Under the pieces are notes generated by a model. The model saw only the letters and a list, made by a program, of their open reading frames with translations, ran no database searches and was not told where the DNA came from. Made by a program: the position numbers and the translations under genes. Shown here one piece after another: positions 14,001 to 25,951 of a stretch of DNA of 64,000 nucleotides (position 1 is the first letter of the stretch; each line of letters begins with the position of its first letter). Source of the stretch: Tanytarsus gracilentus (lineage: Eukaryota; Arthropoda; Insecta; Diptera; Chironomidae); the NCBI GenBank assembly GCA_038502055.1, contig JAXRKN010000033.1, positions 310,001 through 374,000 on the forward strand, written 5' to 3'.

Positions 14001-14167
14001 CATTATGGCGTAACTTTCAATATAGATTGATTTTATATTTTTATACTCACTCGGTTGGGTCACCTCGCATGGAAGAGTTATCGTATCGCCGACCGCAAAT
14101 TTAAAAGCTTCTGACTTTGATAAAAATATAGGCTCATTTTTATTTCGTACCTCACTAGCGACTAAAG
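5009..14167 (-). CDS. klg: klingon-like Ig-superfamily adhesion protein, partial (8 exons, both ends missing)
   Basis: The exons, in transcript order on the minus strand, are 14051-14167, 13744-13944, 10858-10998, 8908-9039, 6420-6517, 5955-6332, 5638-5834 and 5009-5067. All junctions are GT-AG and phases agree throughout, giving about 441 residues without a stop. The product shows three Ig domains, with cysteine pairs LPCEV/YICQL, LECSA/YICTA and LSCIV/YSCVA, and core Trp in QAWKRG, ITWTRK and VTWLRD. A fibronectin type III domain follows (YNISWTVDSYAPIEEYKLYY to NRYGWSEFSERFVFNT). Three Ig plus one FNIII is the architecture of Drosophila klingon and wrapper, GPI-anchored homophilic adhesion proteins of photoreceptors, neurons and glia. 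The WKRG...LTAG...VSPDPR motif of Ig1 favours klingon. The first exon begins with two bases of a codon, so a signal-peptide exon is missing upstream; a C-terminal exon is missing downstream. The FNIII domain carries a long D/S/Y/N-rich insertion. Confidence 0.85.
5068..5637 (-). other. intron of the klingon-like gene
   Basis: This intron separates the two exons encoding the end of the FNIII domain. The donor is AG|GTACGT and the acceptor is GGCAG|A. Joining them completes an Arg codon (AG+A) inside the conserved AKVIARNRYGWS stretch. Nothing else is visible in it apart from A- and T-rich tracts. Confidence 0.75.
6518..7037 (-). other. klingon-like gene intron, part proximal to the hAT element
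   Basis: This is intron sequence between the exons at 6420-6517 and 8908-9039. It contains AT-rich DNA and an unsupported ORF at 6733-6927 with no domain, and is followed directly by the hAT-type insertion. Confidence 0.6.
7030..7822. mobile_element. hAT-superfamily element, non-autonomous, with 8-bp target duplication
   Basis: The element spans 7038-7814 (777 bp). It begins TAGAGATCCT and ends with the exact inverse AGGATCTCTA. The 8 bp CTTGCTAC is present on both sides (7030-7037 and 7815-7822), the target-site duplication length expected for hAT transposons. Subterminal regions are packed with ACCGGTT-type motifs in both orientations at 7053-7127 and 7718-7800, a plausible transposase-binding array. 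On the minus strand around 7264-7372 a short reading frame resembles the C-terminal dimerisation region of hAT transposases (ERRFSEANHLVSKLFNRLGD then NINAIAFLK). The remainder of the transposase is absent, so this is an internally deleted copy. It sits in a klingon-like intron and should be spliced out. Confidence 0.9.
7264..7372 (-). pseudogene. remnant of hAT transposase C-terminus inside the element
   Basis: About 36 codons on the minus strand carry the AERRFSEANHLVSKLFNRLG and NINAIAFLK signatures of the hAT C-terminal dimerisation domain (in typical members S-ER-FS-A...NRLS-EN...FLK). Sequence before and after it is closed by stops and AT-rich runs, with no upstream catalytic part. It cannot encode active transposase but identifies the superfamily of the parent element. 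Confidence 0.65.
7823..8907 (-). other. klingon-like gene intron, part distal to the hAT element
   Basis: AT-rich intron sequence runs from the right flank of the hAT element to the donor of exon 8908-9039. I see no gene, RNA or repeat in it. Confidence 0.6.
9040..10857 (-). other. klingon-like gene intron
   Basis: This intron lies between the two Ig2 exons. Its donor is AGTG|GTGAGT at 10857 and its acceptor is TTGCAG|GC at 9040. The ORF at 9688-9873 has no domain or splice context. No transposon ends were seen. Confidence 0.6.
10999..13743 (-). other. klingon-like gene intron containing the foldback element
   Basis: This 2.7-kb intron lies between the Ig1 exon and the first Ig2 exon. Apart from the foldback element at 11311-12049 it is AT-rich non-coding DNA. 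The ORF at 12547-12783 has no recognisable domain. Confidence 0.6.
11302..12058. mobile_element. foldback/MITE-type element with long inverted arms and 9-bp target duplication
   Basis: The element spans 11311-12049 (739 bp). It begins GAGTGGGGGCTTTAG and ends with the exact inverse CTAAAGCCCCCACTC. The inverted arms run from 11311 to about 11614 and from about 11731 to 12049, so roughly 300 bp each pair around a loop of about 115 bp. The right arm has one extra small direct duplication (AATTAAGGATAATATTTT around 11788-11822). The 9 bp TAAGGAGAC flanks both sides (11302-11310 and 12050-12058). A 9-bp duplication with long terminal inverted repeats points to a Mutator-like or Foldback-type element. 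No transposase is encoded, and the ORF over 11402-11713 is a by-product of the arm sequence. Confidence 0.9.
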
Positions 14168-17100
14168 CTATAAATTTGAAAGAGATAAAAGGAAAACAGA
14201 GATTGAATCGCAAAGTCATATATTTATGTGTGATGTTGTTTTAAGCTAGGAATGGACATTTTTTAATAAAAATTAATATTCAAATTTTTACACAGAAATT
14301 ATTTCAAATTACAAAATTAAAAACTTTTTAAATTTCAAGCTAACCATCCCAAGCAATTAAGGTTGAAAGAGCATCGGAACTCATGATAATCATCACATGT
14401 GAGAGCGAGAGTATGTTTGTCTCCATAAATGAAACTTTCGGTTGAAAATGAAAAGGGAGGAAAAAAGTTTTTCGATTCTCTCTTTAATTACAAAACTTTT
14501 GCCACTTGGCTTCAGGGACGTAAAGAATTAGAGAGGACGTCGAAGTTTCGAGTATCAATGGAGGAAAATTGTTGAGTAAGAAATTGATCTTTTGTTAACT
14601 TCCTATTCAGCCTTCCTACCTTCACTCTATTTATGCATGCATTCAAATTTTCTACTGAATAATTTAGTTTATCGAGTTGAAAACTTTATCGAGAGAGCTC
14701 TATTTCGCATTTTATCGATGAGAAGAAAAAACTTTTCACTCTATTTCATGCCTGCCGTCTCTGATTTTTGCGAATGCGATAGTCAAGCAGGAAAGCTCAT
14801 TTTCCTCCACTCATTGCTCAGTGGAGCGAATCGATTCGGTGGCAATTAAGTGAAAATTAAACCCGAAGTTATGGCAATGTGAATTCCTTAATTGCATGCA
14901 ATGGAATGATTTTCATTTTGATCGTAAAAACAGGAAGTTTGTTGGTGATGTTGAAAACTTTTTTATTAAATTTTTGGTCTTTTAAATTATTTTTGCTTTT
15001 TATGCATTTCACAAAACTCAAACGCAACACAAATATTTAAGGAGATATTTTCAATCATTTTGAGTCATCTTTTCACATCATATTTCCAGAACACTTAAAA
15101 AATTCTAAAATATTATTTTCAAACATCAAAATAAAATTTTTTAATTAAAAATAAGAAGAACTTTTACAGAACAAATGACAAAAAACAAATAGCTTTTAAA
15201 TCCTGAAAACTTTTTTTAATATTTCTTTGATCAAAAAAGTCATCACAATGTCAGTGCATAACATACGATGCAAAGCACATAAAAGTTGTCATGGTATTTT
15301 ATCCTTCTCCCACTTTAATTTACAATGCTTTGTGATTTTTTTATTACTATTCACCAGAGCGAGCATAAATCTCTTGCATATATGAGATTTATCGGAATTT
15401 AATGTGCAGTAAAATGTTCACTTACCTATATTAAAAATTTCTCTATGGTATATTATTGTCAACAGGTGAAGGAGCCAAGTTTTGATGAATTTTTTACTCT
15501 CCTTATACACTGGCATATTACAATTCAGTTATGTTTTATTCCTAGTAAAAAAATTCTTCACCACTAACTCTCGAAGAAGCTCAAAGTTTCTTCATTGGAA
15601 TTTCACTCGTCAGTTTGACTATGAAATATTTTCACTGTCGATTCACGCGTTCACTTTATATATGTGTGAGTGTGTATTTATTTTATGGAGCACTTGTCTC
15701 GATACTATTTATCATCATTATCATCTTCATCGTGCTCTGCATTAGATTCACTCCACTACCCTCCTATATAGCAAAAAAAAATACATTTTGTTATTGAATG
15801 AAAAAGATGAAGGAAAAGCACATAAGATGCTTTCAATTAGAAAAAAGGGAAATATTTTCATTGCGCATAAAAAGTTTGCATCCTTCTCAATTGCACTCCA
15901 CAAATATCAACATTCCGTCTTCAATTGGAACACGAGAGAAAATTTCATCGAGAAGATGAAAAATAGCGAATTCGAAATGGAAATTTAATTTGATATGCAA
16001 ATATTTAATTGAAAGAAATTTTTTTAAAGACTTTTAAATTATTTTTTAAAGCACTGGAAATATATCTTCGGATTTAAATTTAAATCCGGGATTTATTTTC
16101 AAGGATTTAAGTAAGAATATGGATTAAAATATAGGTTTTTTGATAATTTGACAAAAAACGTTAGATATTTTTCAACTTGCTACATTAAATTCTCTCCTTC
16201 CATTCAAGCTCACCACCAAAACCTTCCCACAATAAAAAATATCTCAAGATGAGACGAACTCGAGAAATTTTTCTACTCAGCTCAATGCGCTCTCCCCCGT
16301 TTTAAATTAATAATTTATTTTATAAATAATTTTAATCAAATTTCAAGAGCAAACAAGAAAATGTTTCGCTGTCGCACTTTAGCTACGCTCAAGAGTTGGA
16401 GTTTTTTGCTCTGTGAATGCTTCAATGAGTTTTTCCGCTACTTGACAAATTTCAGCTTTGATATTTTTGTTTATTCGCTCTTTTGCTTGTGCTTTCTGAA
16501 AAATCACGTCTTGAGGGGAGTGAAAGCTTTTCTTCTGTGCTTACTTTCCACTCGTCTGCTTTTGACGTTTATGAATGTAAATAATTTAATTAGATGCGAT
16601 GAGCGAATTAAAAGAGGAGAAGTGAAAAAAGTAAATATTCATCGTGGACGTGAATGAAATCATTAATTAAATTAATTAGGTTGCTGACTCTGTACAATTA
16701 CCTCACCGGCTTAAGATTTTTTTTAAAAATAATAATGATGATTAAGTTGTGTCAATCCTCCTCCGAGAGATCCCTGTCAATGATTTTTAAGTCATCAACT
16801 TTGAATAATAACATGGAAATTTATTTAAAATCGTCGGTGAGAAAATTCTCAAGAGGCGTTTGATGGAAGATTTTACGAGTTTATCGTCCTTTGAATAAAT
16901 TTAGAGGTTGATGACTGAACTTGAGTGAGCTTATCGATATCAAAAAAAATCCATTCTAGCACTCTTGTAAAAATATTTTTAAAATTAAATGTTGAAATTA
17001 TTTTAAATTATGGATTCAATTATTGAAGTTTCAATTATTTTACAAAGATAAAGAAATAATTTTAATGAGCTCGAAGAATTTAAGAATTAATTTATTATTG

Positions 17101-19427
17101 TAAATTAACCTTTCAATTCAAATACCAAGAGAGGTTCTCGAAAGTATAAATAAAATGTCTGAAAACATTCGAAAGCCAATTATAAACGAAAAACAACCTG
17201 CAGCTCAAAAGAATTAATGCTTGAAAAATAAATTTAATACCTAATAAGTCTTGACAGCTACCTTCTGGCATTTATCAAATTATTTCAGCACGTTTTAGCT
17301 TCTAAAGTCACTTGGCACATCTTTAATTTTCTCCATCGCTTAAAGTTTTCAAGCATAATTTCGTGAAAAGGAAAGACTCATTAGCAATTATTGTCATCAT
17401 TTAAAAAATCACCCTAAAGTGGATGAAAAAAATCCGAGCGTCATTTATTTTACACTTTTTTTAAATTATTCATTTCTCTCGTAATAAATTATCACATTAG
17501 CAGAAAATGATCCTCATCGTTATGCGCCGAAAAAAATGAGATGCTAACGAGAAAGTTTCCATAGCCAAAAGCAGTGGCAGAAGCTGTAGATGTGATGAAA
17601 ATGAATAGTAATTAATGTGTGGTGAATACTTTCTCTGTCGTTCGAGCTCGCTCTGCAAACATGACACCCAGAAAGTGAAATTGTGCAGTGATAAATGAAT
17701 TATAAAAAATTTCAAAAGTTAAAAATTTAAAACTCTAATAAGAATTTTCTCACTGGGATTTTCAGATTTTATGAAAAAAATTTATTGAACAATAGTTGAA
17801 TGGGGGTTGAAAATAACATTAAAACCGTATGAGTGTGTGTGAGACCATAGAGAAATTAAATGATGCTGCCAAAATGGCATTTCACAACACATAAATAAAA
17901 AGAGTTTAAATTTTGCTGCTTTTCTAAAGCCAAAAGAGAGAGCGAGAGATAATTAACGAATAAATTAACATGCAAATATGTTAGAACTAAACTAGCCCCG
18001 AGTTTCTCGGACTTGACCGATAGACTAAAGCATACACACACACATTATTGTCCCGAGACTTCAAGCATTAAATTCAAACTGGTTTTCACAACAATCTGAA
18101 CTCTTTTTTTCGGTATATTTATTACTCATATCGCATACATGCAAACAGGCGAGAGGGAGAAAAAAGTTTCTTGATGCTTTTTTTGCCTTTTTTCAATTCG
18201 ATGGCTGTTGAACTAGGAAAATTTATTTTCATTTTTCTCCCATCTAGAGAAATTTTTTAGCATCTCGCACACAAAACAATTTTTGCTCGTTTGTTTAGAA
18301 ATTTTCTTTTTTCGCCTAGCTTGTGTCAGAATAAAAAAAAATTCCTCATGGCAGAAAAAGAATAAACTTTTTTCCTCTCTCTCGCATAAATATTTTCATA
18401 AAACTTCTCTCGCTCGTCTGGCGTGCTTAATATTATGTTAAACATTACCAAAAAAATATTATGATGTATCATGAAGAAGAAAATGGCATAAAGTGGGGAT
18501 TGTATACAAAAATTTCCCTCTGAATGGCGCGATCATATTTCAGTGGAAGAAAAAAAGAGAGAAATTAAATAATAAAAAAAATGAAACTTTTTCTGTCTAT
18601 TGTGCGGATGTGAAATGTGTACGATATGGAAATATGAGATTAAGGAGGGTTGACATAGATTTCTAAGAAAATCTCATGAAATTCTCATAGGAAAAGATTT
18701 CTTTAATAGCATTAAGTGCTTTTGATTGCTTGAGGTAAACTTGAGAAATTTGATTCCATGAATGAATTTATGAAGGGTCGAAAAGATTTGAGTATTTATT
18801 CTGATCACAATTGAATTGGTAAATTTTTTGTTGTAAATAATGCTCTGTTACAATTTCAATTATTGTCACGTGCTGACGACTTTTTACTCAATTTCTCTTG
18901 TTGAAAAAAGTTCTTTAAAGTTGCTTTCTGGATCATCTTTAATATTTATTTTTTTAACAAAAAATTTAATGGTGAATTATATTAAAAATTCACAAGAAAT
19001 TTCTCGGCTCCCCAAAGTCCCATCTAACCTTATTTTCATCCTGAAATTCCCTCACAATTTCAAGCCCATAGAATTTTCAAGTCTTTTAAAGTTTGTTGTT
19101 CTTTTTTATTGTTGCTCAAACTTTCTATTTTTCTTTTTCGTAATTTATCCGGGAAAAGCAGACTTATGGATCACAACTCACTGCAGCCTTTTTTTTGTCA
19201 TGTGATATTTTGAATGCGATCCCATGCTTAATATATTCAAATCCGCCTCATCCAACCCTCCTGTCTCGTGTGCATTTATCTTTTTTTACGCTCACTCGCT
19301 CGCTGCTCTCCACCCTCCCTAAACTCGCTCTATGTTGACGGAGTGCCACGAAAAAAGGCAGGAAAGCGTTTAAATCACGTTACGCAATGCAAAAAAAATG
19401 TTTCAAAACCCACACGTGGGTGTTGCC
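14168..19427. other. gene-poor region upstream of the klingon-like exons
   Basis: This should be the upstream intron or intergenic space of the klingon-like gene on the minus strand. A signal-peptide exon ending one base into an NCT codon is required, but I could not identify one with a convincing donor. ORFs at 14592-14849, 15482-15988, 16361-16863, 17497-17715, 17856-18041 and 18840-19205 have no domain, no splice context and AT-driven composition. Confidence 0.5.
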
Positions 19428-19455
19428 GTGTAACCCACTTGTAACAGATCGGTAT

Positions 19456-19555
19456 TGGCTTCCCCTTTGGCTTCCCCTTCTGGCCTCCCCTTTTGGCTTC
19501 CCAAAAATGGCTTCCCAAAATTGCTTCCCAAATTGGCTTCCCAAAATGGCTTCCC
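19456..19555. repeat. GGCTTCCC-containing degenerate tandem array
   Basis: Roughly six units of about 14-17 bp, each containing GGCTTCCC or a close variant followed by AAAAATG or CTTTT. It abuts the 17-bp array and shares its unit length in places, suggesting the two arrays arose by the same slippage or unequal exchange process. Confidence 0.7.
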
Positions 19556-19843
19556 ACTGTGTTTCATTTTCCATTGTGTTTTATTTTCCATTGTGTTTCA
19601 TTTTCCACTGTGTTCCATTTTCCATTGTGTTCCATTTTCCATTGTGTTCCATTTTCCATTGTGTTTCATTTTCCATTGTGTTTCATTTTCCATTGTGTTT
19701 CATTTTCCATTGTGTTTCATTTTCCACTGTGTTCCATTTTCCATTGTGTTTCATTTTCCATTGTGTTTCATTTTCCACTGTGTTTCATTTTCCATTGTGT
19801 TTTATTTTCCACTATGTTCCATTTTCCACTGTGTTCCATTTTC
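19556..19843. repeat. 17-bp minisatellite, 17 copies
   Basis: Seventeen head-to-tail copies of a 17-bp unit with consensus ATTGTGTTTCATTTTCC, differing only by AC/AT, TTC/TTT/TCC and one G-to-A change. Because 17 is not a multiple of 3 and no unit contains a stop in any forward frame, all three plus frames stay open across the array with a 17-residue peptide period. This accounts for the overlapping ORFs of 143-166 codons here; none is a gene. Confidence 0.95.
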
Positions 19844-19850
19844 AGATCCA

Positions 19851-20270
19851 TGCCAATCGATTCCTGGTCAAATTACGAGTTCAATGAGGTACATGAAGCC
19901 ATACTTCTAAAAAATGGACATTAGTGGCATTCCTTGGACACTCCTGGCCGGCCGTGACGGTCATTCTTCAAAAATCATCAATGCTAATCAATTCCTGATG
20001 CAATTACGAGTTCAACGAGGTACATGAAGCCATACTTTTAAAAAATGGACATTAGGGGCACTACTGGCCGGCCGTGATGGACATTGGTTGCACTCTTGGA
20101 TGGCCATGATAGACATTCCTCAAATATCATCAATGCTTTTCGATTCCTGATACAAATACGAGTTCAACGACATACATGAAGCCATACAACAGGAAATTTG
20201 TATGAAAAATGGCATTTAGGGCTGTCCATGGCACGACCTGTGGTCATGACCCTCATAATTCCTAAAATGG
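19851..20270. repeat. three diverged direct repeats of about 130-150 bp
   Basis: The units start near 19851, 19980 and 20133. Each begins with a variant of ATGCTAATCGATTCCTGATC, followed by TACGAGTTCAACGAGGTACA and TGAAGCCATAC. The first two also share AAAAAATGGACATTAG and CTGGCCGGCCGTGA. The third is the most diverged. Confidence 0.85.
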
Positions 20271-20415
20271 CCGAATCTAAATTCATAGACCTACCATTTG
20301 GCGAAAACTAGAAGTCTCTAGCTATCTCAGGAGCCGAGATCTCGAAGGAACAGACAGACAGACAGACGGACGGAAATAGGCGCATATAAGTGTTACACCA
20401 CTTCGTGGGTTACAC

Positions 20416-23400
20416 TAAAAACTCTTTTATGTTCATCCGTTGTGAGCTCTCTTTGTGTTGCTCGGCTTGTGATGCTTTTAATGTCTCGCACCATCGAAGA
20501 ACGGCGTGAAGATATTATTTATGTATCTACTGCCACTTTCTGGCATGAATAATGTTGTTGCATGAGTCATGACGCCAAAAGGTCAAATTTCAATTTATTG
20601 CATGAATAAAAACATTTTCACTAGATATCGTCACACCAAATTAGATTGACATCAAAATTCAATTTTCATTTTTAGAGAGAGTGCAAATTTATGCGAAATT
20701 TTATGTGAGATTTAAAATGGACAGGGCGTGGGAATTTTTTGAGGGTGTTGACATTTTTTGTAAATAATTTTTAAATTTAATTCATAAAAAAGCTTTTGTA
20801 ACCGGCTTAGTAGTTTGGATCGAAAAAAACTAAAGTTGTAGCCTAAACTTCAATTATTGAAAAGCTTTCGAAAACTTTTTTACAGGCAAATGCCACAAAA
20901 ACTTTTATCAAGCCGTATAAAATTTTTTATTGATTGCCCGAAAAAGAAAAGTTTTAATTTAATAAAATTAAATTTCTCTTGAATATTTTAGATGCTTTCT
21001 CGAATGTGTCCCACGCCGTGCTTTTAATTAGGAAAATTGCAAACTTTTGACGCGCTGTTTTGTTTTTTAATGACACTTCACTCACTGGCTCACTGCTCAG
21101 CTGGGAAAAGCGTATGTATGCATAAATTTTTAATCACTCGCTCTTTTCAGTTTTCCACAGTTTCAATCAAAAGCCACCGAATGTGTTTTCTCTTTCGTAC
21201 GCTGTATATGAAGTGCTTTTTAATCCATCGAGAATATTGCCGGAATTAAATCCACACAAATGTTGCCGCACTCAACATAATTCATATATTATGTGGTTCA
21301 CATACACGCATAAGAAAAAATCCTTTTCCGATAAGTGTCGATTTTTTTTTGTTCACTCGCACGCTCACAGAAAAACTCTATTTTATCATCATTGGAAGGA
21401 TAAATCACTTGATTGAAAAATTCGTCTCTTTTAGCCGCAATCTTAGATAGCAGACATCAATCTTCTTAAAATGTCTTTAATACTCTTCTCGTGCAACTTC
21501 TGCTGTAGTAAATAGTGTCCAAAAAAATTTCTTTAACGCGAGAGCTTTGGTAAAAAACGAACCGTCTTAAATGGAGATCTCGGAAAAACTGAAAACTGTT
21601 GTGATAAAACATCGTTGAGGATGTCGGTGAAAAATGCTGTGTGTGATACCTCGTGGATGTTGATTGTGTCTACTCTCTCGCTCTCAAATTATAACAGTTT
21701 TCAGCGTTTCTCTCGCTCTCAATCGACATGCGCAGAACAATGTCGGAAAACGTGCTTGCATCGTTGCATGCAAAATAATCCTTTTATTGTTTTCTTTTTC
21801 TTATCTCGACAGCACTGACTTACTTACTCATCTCGTTCACCATTAAGCACTCAAACGACATTGCGAATGTTTAAGATGCTCTCACCCATTTTTTTTCATT
21901 AAAAGCTAATTAAATGGGTGGTTTTTAATGGAATAAAATAAGAAGAGGGAAAACAAATGTTTGTGAACAATCAAATTTAAATTTTAAGAAACTTTCTAAA
22001 GTTTAATTAATTTTAAATAAATTGCAAATTTATTTCGACCGTTAAAAATTCAAAATGGAACATTTATCGATTTAATGTTTATTGCAAAATTGACAAACTC
22101 AACTAATTACCATTTTTATACCCACAACGAACTCGTTTAATAAGAAAACCATAATAAATTCAACTCGTAAAAATATCAGAGCGGAATGAGATTCCGCAGA
22201 AGAAGAAAATTTATGATTATCTTATTATCCATCCTTCACGCAAATAATTGAATTTCAAATTCATCCCAGCGTTAATTTCCATCATTTTACTGCTGAGTGC
22301 CAAGAAGCACTTTGCTTGCCTCTTTTTTACCAATGAAGTTTGAAACAAAACCAATTTAACTTTGAAAAGTGACTCCCGCACTCGCAGTCAGACGAGAGGA
22401 GACGATTTGCATAAAAATTCAATTTGCTACGGCAAAACAATTTGTTCTTTGACAAACAATTGATTTAACTAAAGGTGGATTAAAGGAGAATAAGAGAAGA
22501 AGCCAAGTAAGGGTTCGACGACTTGAAGCGGTGGCGACATGAAACTTTGTAATTATTTCTCACGACGTTTGCGAAAGAGAATAAGAAAATAGGAAAAGTT
22601 TTTCTTCACTTTTGCTGATGGAAAACAGTTGAATTGACTTTTGTGATGCACACGATTGTTGATGAAATTTTTAAAATGAAAATTTATCACATTTCAAGAT
22701 GTAATTTGTTACACTTTTCCTCATCACTCTCTTTTTGTTATTGATTTGCTCCACATTTTCCAATCGATTCATTTGACAATTTCTTCTCTCGCTCGAAGCT
22801 CAACGAAAATGTCCAATATTGTTCAACAATCCATCCCAAAGCAGCTTTTTCGTAGTCTATATATATTTTCTTTATTATTGTAGCTTTCAACAATGTAATT
22901 TTTCAAAATGACTTCACGATAAATTAAAGGCAGCAAATTGTGTTAGCCTCTGAGATCTATAAAACTCGATAGACCCAGTGAGAAAAAAATAATTGAACTG
23001 ACAGTTTTTTCTTTCAAGTTTTCTAATTTTTATTTATCTTAGAAATTAAAAGCTTTTAAATCTCAAATAATGAAAGCTTTTTATTTCAAGTTTGAAAGCT
23101 TTCCCAACAGTTTATGAAAGTTTTTTATATTTAAAAGCTTTTAAAAACTAATTATCTTTAAAATTTTAAGATTTTTCTGTTTTGTTCTTAAAAGCTTTTA
23201 AAAGCTTATTTTCTCTTAAATTATAAGAGCTGTTCAATTTCAGTTTAGAGCTTTTTTGAAAATTTTATAAGCTTTTTTACTCAAATTACTTTTATTCAAA
23301 AATCTCTCACTGGGTGCATTTCTCTTTCACTTTCGAATAGACAAGCCATGTGTGAGTTAAAAGGAAGAGAAACACAGAGATAATTAAGTAAGAAGCAATC

Positions 23401-25951
23401 GTGGATTTATTGCTTCAACATTAGTTTCTCTCCTTCTTTTTTGGCAATAAAAATGCCCTCAAGGTTTCACTTTGAGCATTCAATATTTTTTTTCGCCTTT
23501 TCACTTGCAGTTAAGTTGTTGTTACGAAACTTCACTGTAACATTGGTCGAGCAGGAGATGGAGAGTTCGGGGTGGTACATCATTCGAGTGTGTTTGAAAT
23601 AAGATGTTTGTTAAAAGCTCAACTCTCGAATTCTTTATTATCTTGTAGATTTTATCCGAAAAAATAAAGAGGAAGAGATGAAAATAAAAAGGAGCGTTTA
23701 ATGGAAAAGCCATAAATAACGTCCATAAATGTCAAAATATTCGATACCCTTCACTTTAATATATTTATTCATGCCTTCGCTCAGTCACTCGTACACTCCA
23801 CCGCAACCGCACTTCCTTCCCATCTTCGCCGCATATGATGCTACCCAAAGAACCATAATCCTTAATGCTAAGTGCCAGAAATTATATAACGCAGTAGATC
23901 TGCTGCTCCCACGCATGTTCCCCAAACAATAAAAAGATGTGTTTCATGAAATATAAATTGTTACGTTAAAAATTAAATCGCCTCAATGAATGCGCGCACA
24001 TCTGAGCAGCTTTATAGCTCGCAGCGTACTCAAAAACTCTCCAGTTGCCATGAACAATGTATTTGAACAACATCAAGAGAACTGCGATGATTAACTCAAG
24101 CAAAATTAGATCAAATTTTATTGTCTTTTGAATAGGAAATAAAAATCCTTAGGGAAATTAGCAGCAAAAGCGTTTTGTTGTTGTTTTTAGAAAATGAATT
24201 CAGAGCACACACACACGCCCGCATTCTTGCATGTCTATCGCTTTTTGCAATTTCTGTTTTTGTTGCTGATCTCTATCCCTCTTTTTTTATTCGAGCATAT
24301 TTCGAATTTCGCTTTTGCTAAATAACTCGGATGATAATCACCAGCAGATAAAAGAGACAGAGTTGGTAAAAAATTTGAGATCTCTAAAAAAATTTTAAAG
24401 ATGAAAATTATAAAAATTATTGTTCGCGCATAATAATTAAAAATTAATCAGACAGTCTTCGAAAAACAAAAATATCTCACTAAATCTAACTCAGTTAATT
24501 TATCAACTCTGCCTAAATATTTCCACATCGAATCTATTTGAATTTTTTATTAGAATTCGATCATTTTATTCATGTTATCGATTCACATTAATTTTATATT
24601 ATGATACGAATTTTATTATCCCAAATGAGCTTTAAAATTTTTGCACCTGTTAAATTCAAGCGAACAATTTCACTTCGTTAAAAACGAAAACTTTTGCTAG
24701 TGCCGGAAAGGTTTTAATTAAAACTACACAAAAAGTTAAAAATTGTCACATGTCATACGAGGAGCAAAAAAGAGCATTTCGCATTTCACAACCTGGTTAA
24801 TTTTTGGACTGCCAGAGAGAAAAACACACACAATATTATTAAATGCCTGAGTAATTCATACAGTAGCAAACATGCTGCGCAAAATAATAAACAACACCAC
24901 ATATAAAACAACATTGAGCGTACGTTTCACAAACATCAGAATTTTTTTTAAACAAGCAAATAGGGGAAGCTGACAAAATCAGAATTTTTCGAACAAACAA
25001 GCAGAAAAGCTATTAAAATTCATCATAGTGAAAAAGTGTGTGCTCAATGACCTATAAAAAGTCCATTTTCATTGTTATGTTTATTTGCATCCCGATGCTG
25101 TATGACGAGATGGAGAAGATGTTTAATGATATGAAGCTCTCCGAGAGTTATGTGCACATTCAGTCTCAGCATTCAAATTAAAATGAATGACATGCAAGGA
25201 AAAATTTCGGTGTCCCTCTAAATGCATGCTAAAAAAATTTACAGCAGCAACACCAACCGAAAAAAATTATAATTTTTTGAGGCCATTTCAAAGCACGTTC
25301 GAAAAAACTTTTTTCTATCCTCTGAAAAAAAACTTTTTTTATGCTTTCGATGAAAATTCTCATTGGAAAATTTAAATGACGGCCTGAAAAAAGCAGCGAT
25401 GTAGCCTATGGGACGAACAACGTGAGAGAACGATGACAATCGCTTCTGATAATAATTGAATGAACTTCAGACTCACTTTTCAAACTCCTGAGTTTGAGTC
25501 ATAATTTACTCATCATCGCATGTGATGCAAATTCTTAAATGATCGTTAATAGATTTTAAAATTTTATTTTTTGAGACCAGTTTCCATGGGAAATTTTTAT
25601 CTTCAACTGACCTTTACCAAAAGCTTTTCATGAATCCACGTGCACGGACCAAAATTTATGTAAATTTACAAAAATATTATTTTTAGTACCTCAAAGTCAT
25701 ATTTTTGCATCATAAAAATGGTCAAGATAAAATTTCTAGAAAAATTAAGAAAGAGCCACGAGTCTTGTTTATTAAAGAAGTCAAAATTTTTTATCAAATT
25801 AAAAAAAATTATAATTCAATGCTATCAATTTAAAAATTCCATTAAACAAATCATCTGAAATCCACCCACTTTTCTACATAATTAATTTCGGAATCAGTTT
25901 GTGGCTCTCATTTCAGTTTTAGTTCAATTTTAGTCTCGGTGCAGTTTCCAC
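20416..25951. other. gene-poor AT-rich region before amnionless
   Basis: No supported gene lies here. ORFs at 21037-21416, 21615-21846, 23522-23713, 23729-23932 and 25187-25439 have no domains. A local cluster of AAAGCTTT-type palindromes lies at 23045-23290. The amnionless promoter should be near 25,850-25,950 but no clear TATA box is visible. Confidence 0.5.

Larger units (their letters stand above)
19428..20415. mobile_element. composite repeat block bounded by an 11-bp inverted repeat
   Basis: GTGTAACCCAC at 19428-19438 is matched by its inverse GTGGGTTACAC at 20405-20415. Between them lie, in order, a GGCTTCCC-rich array, a 17-bp tandem array, three diverged direct repeats of about 130-150 bp and a GACAGACAGACAGACGGACGGA motif near the right end. 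The last is a motif familiar from dispersed repeats in insect genomes. The arrangement looks like a non-autonomous mobile element that has expanded internally. I found no target-site duplication and no transposase, so the class is not assigned. Confidence 0.55.

Noticed and set aside
17497..17715. Minus-strand ORF beginning MKFFIIHLSLHNFTFWVS, considered as the missing klingon signal-peptide exon
   Set aside because: The only GT that could serve as donor is poor and its phase does not give the required NCT junction codon.
19387..19924. Three overlapping plus-strand ORFs of 143-166 codons and several minus-strand ones
   Set aside because: All are produced by the 17-bp array and the GGCTTCCC array, which lack stops in these frames; there is no start context, domain or splice support.
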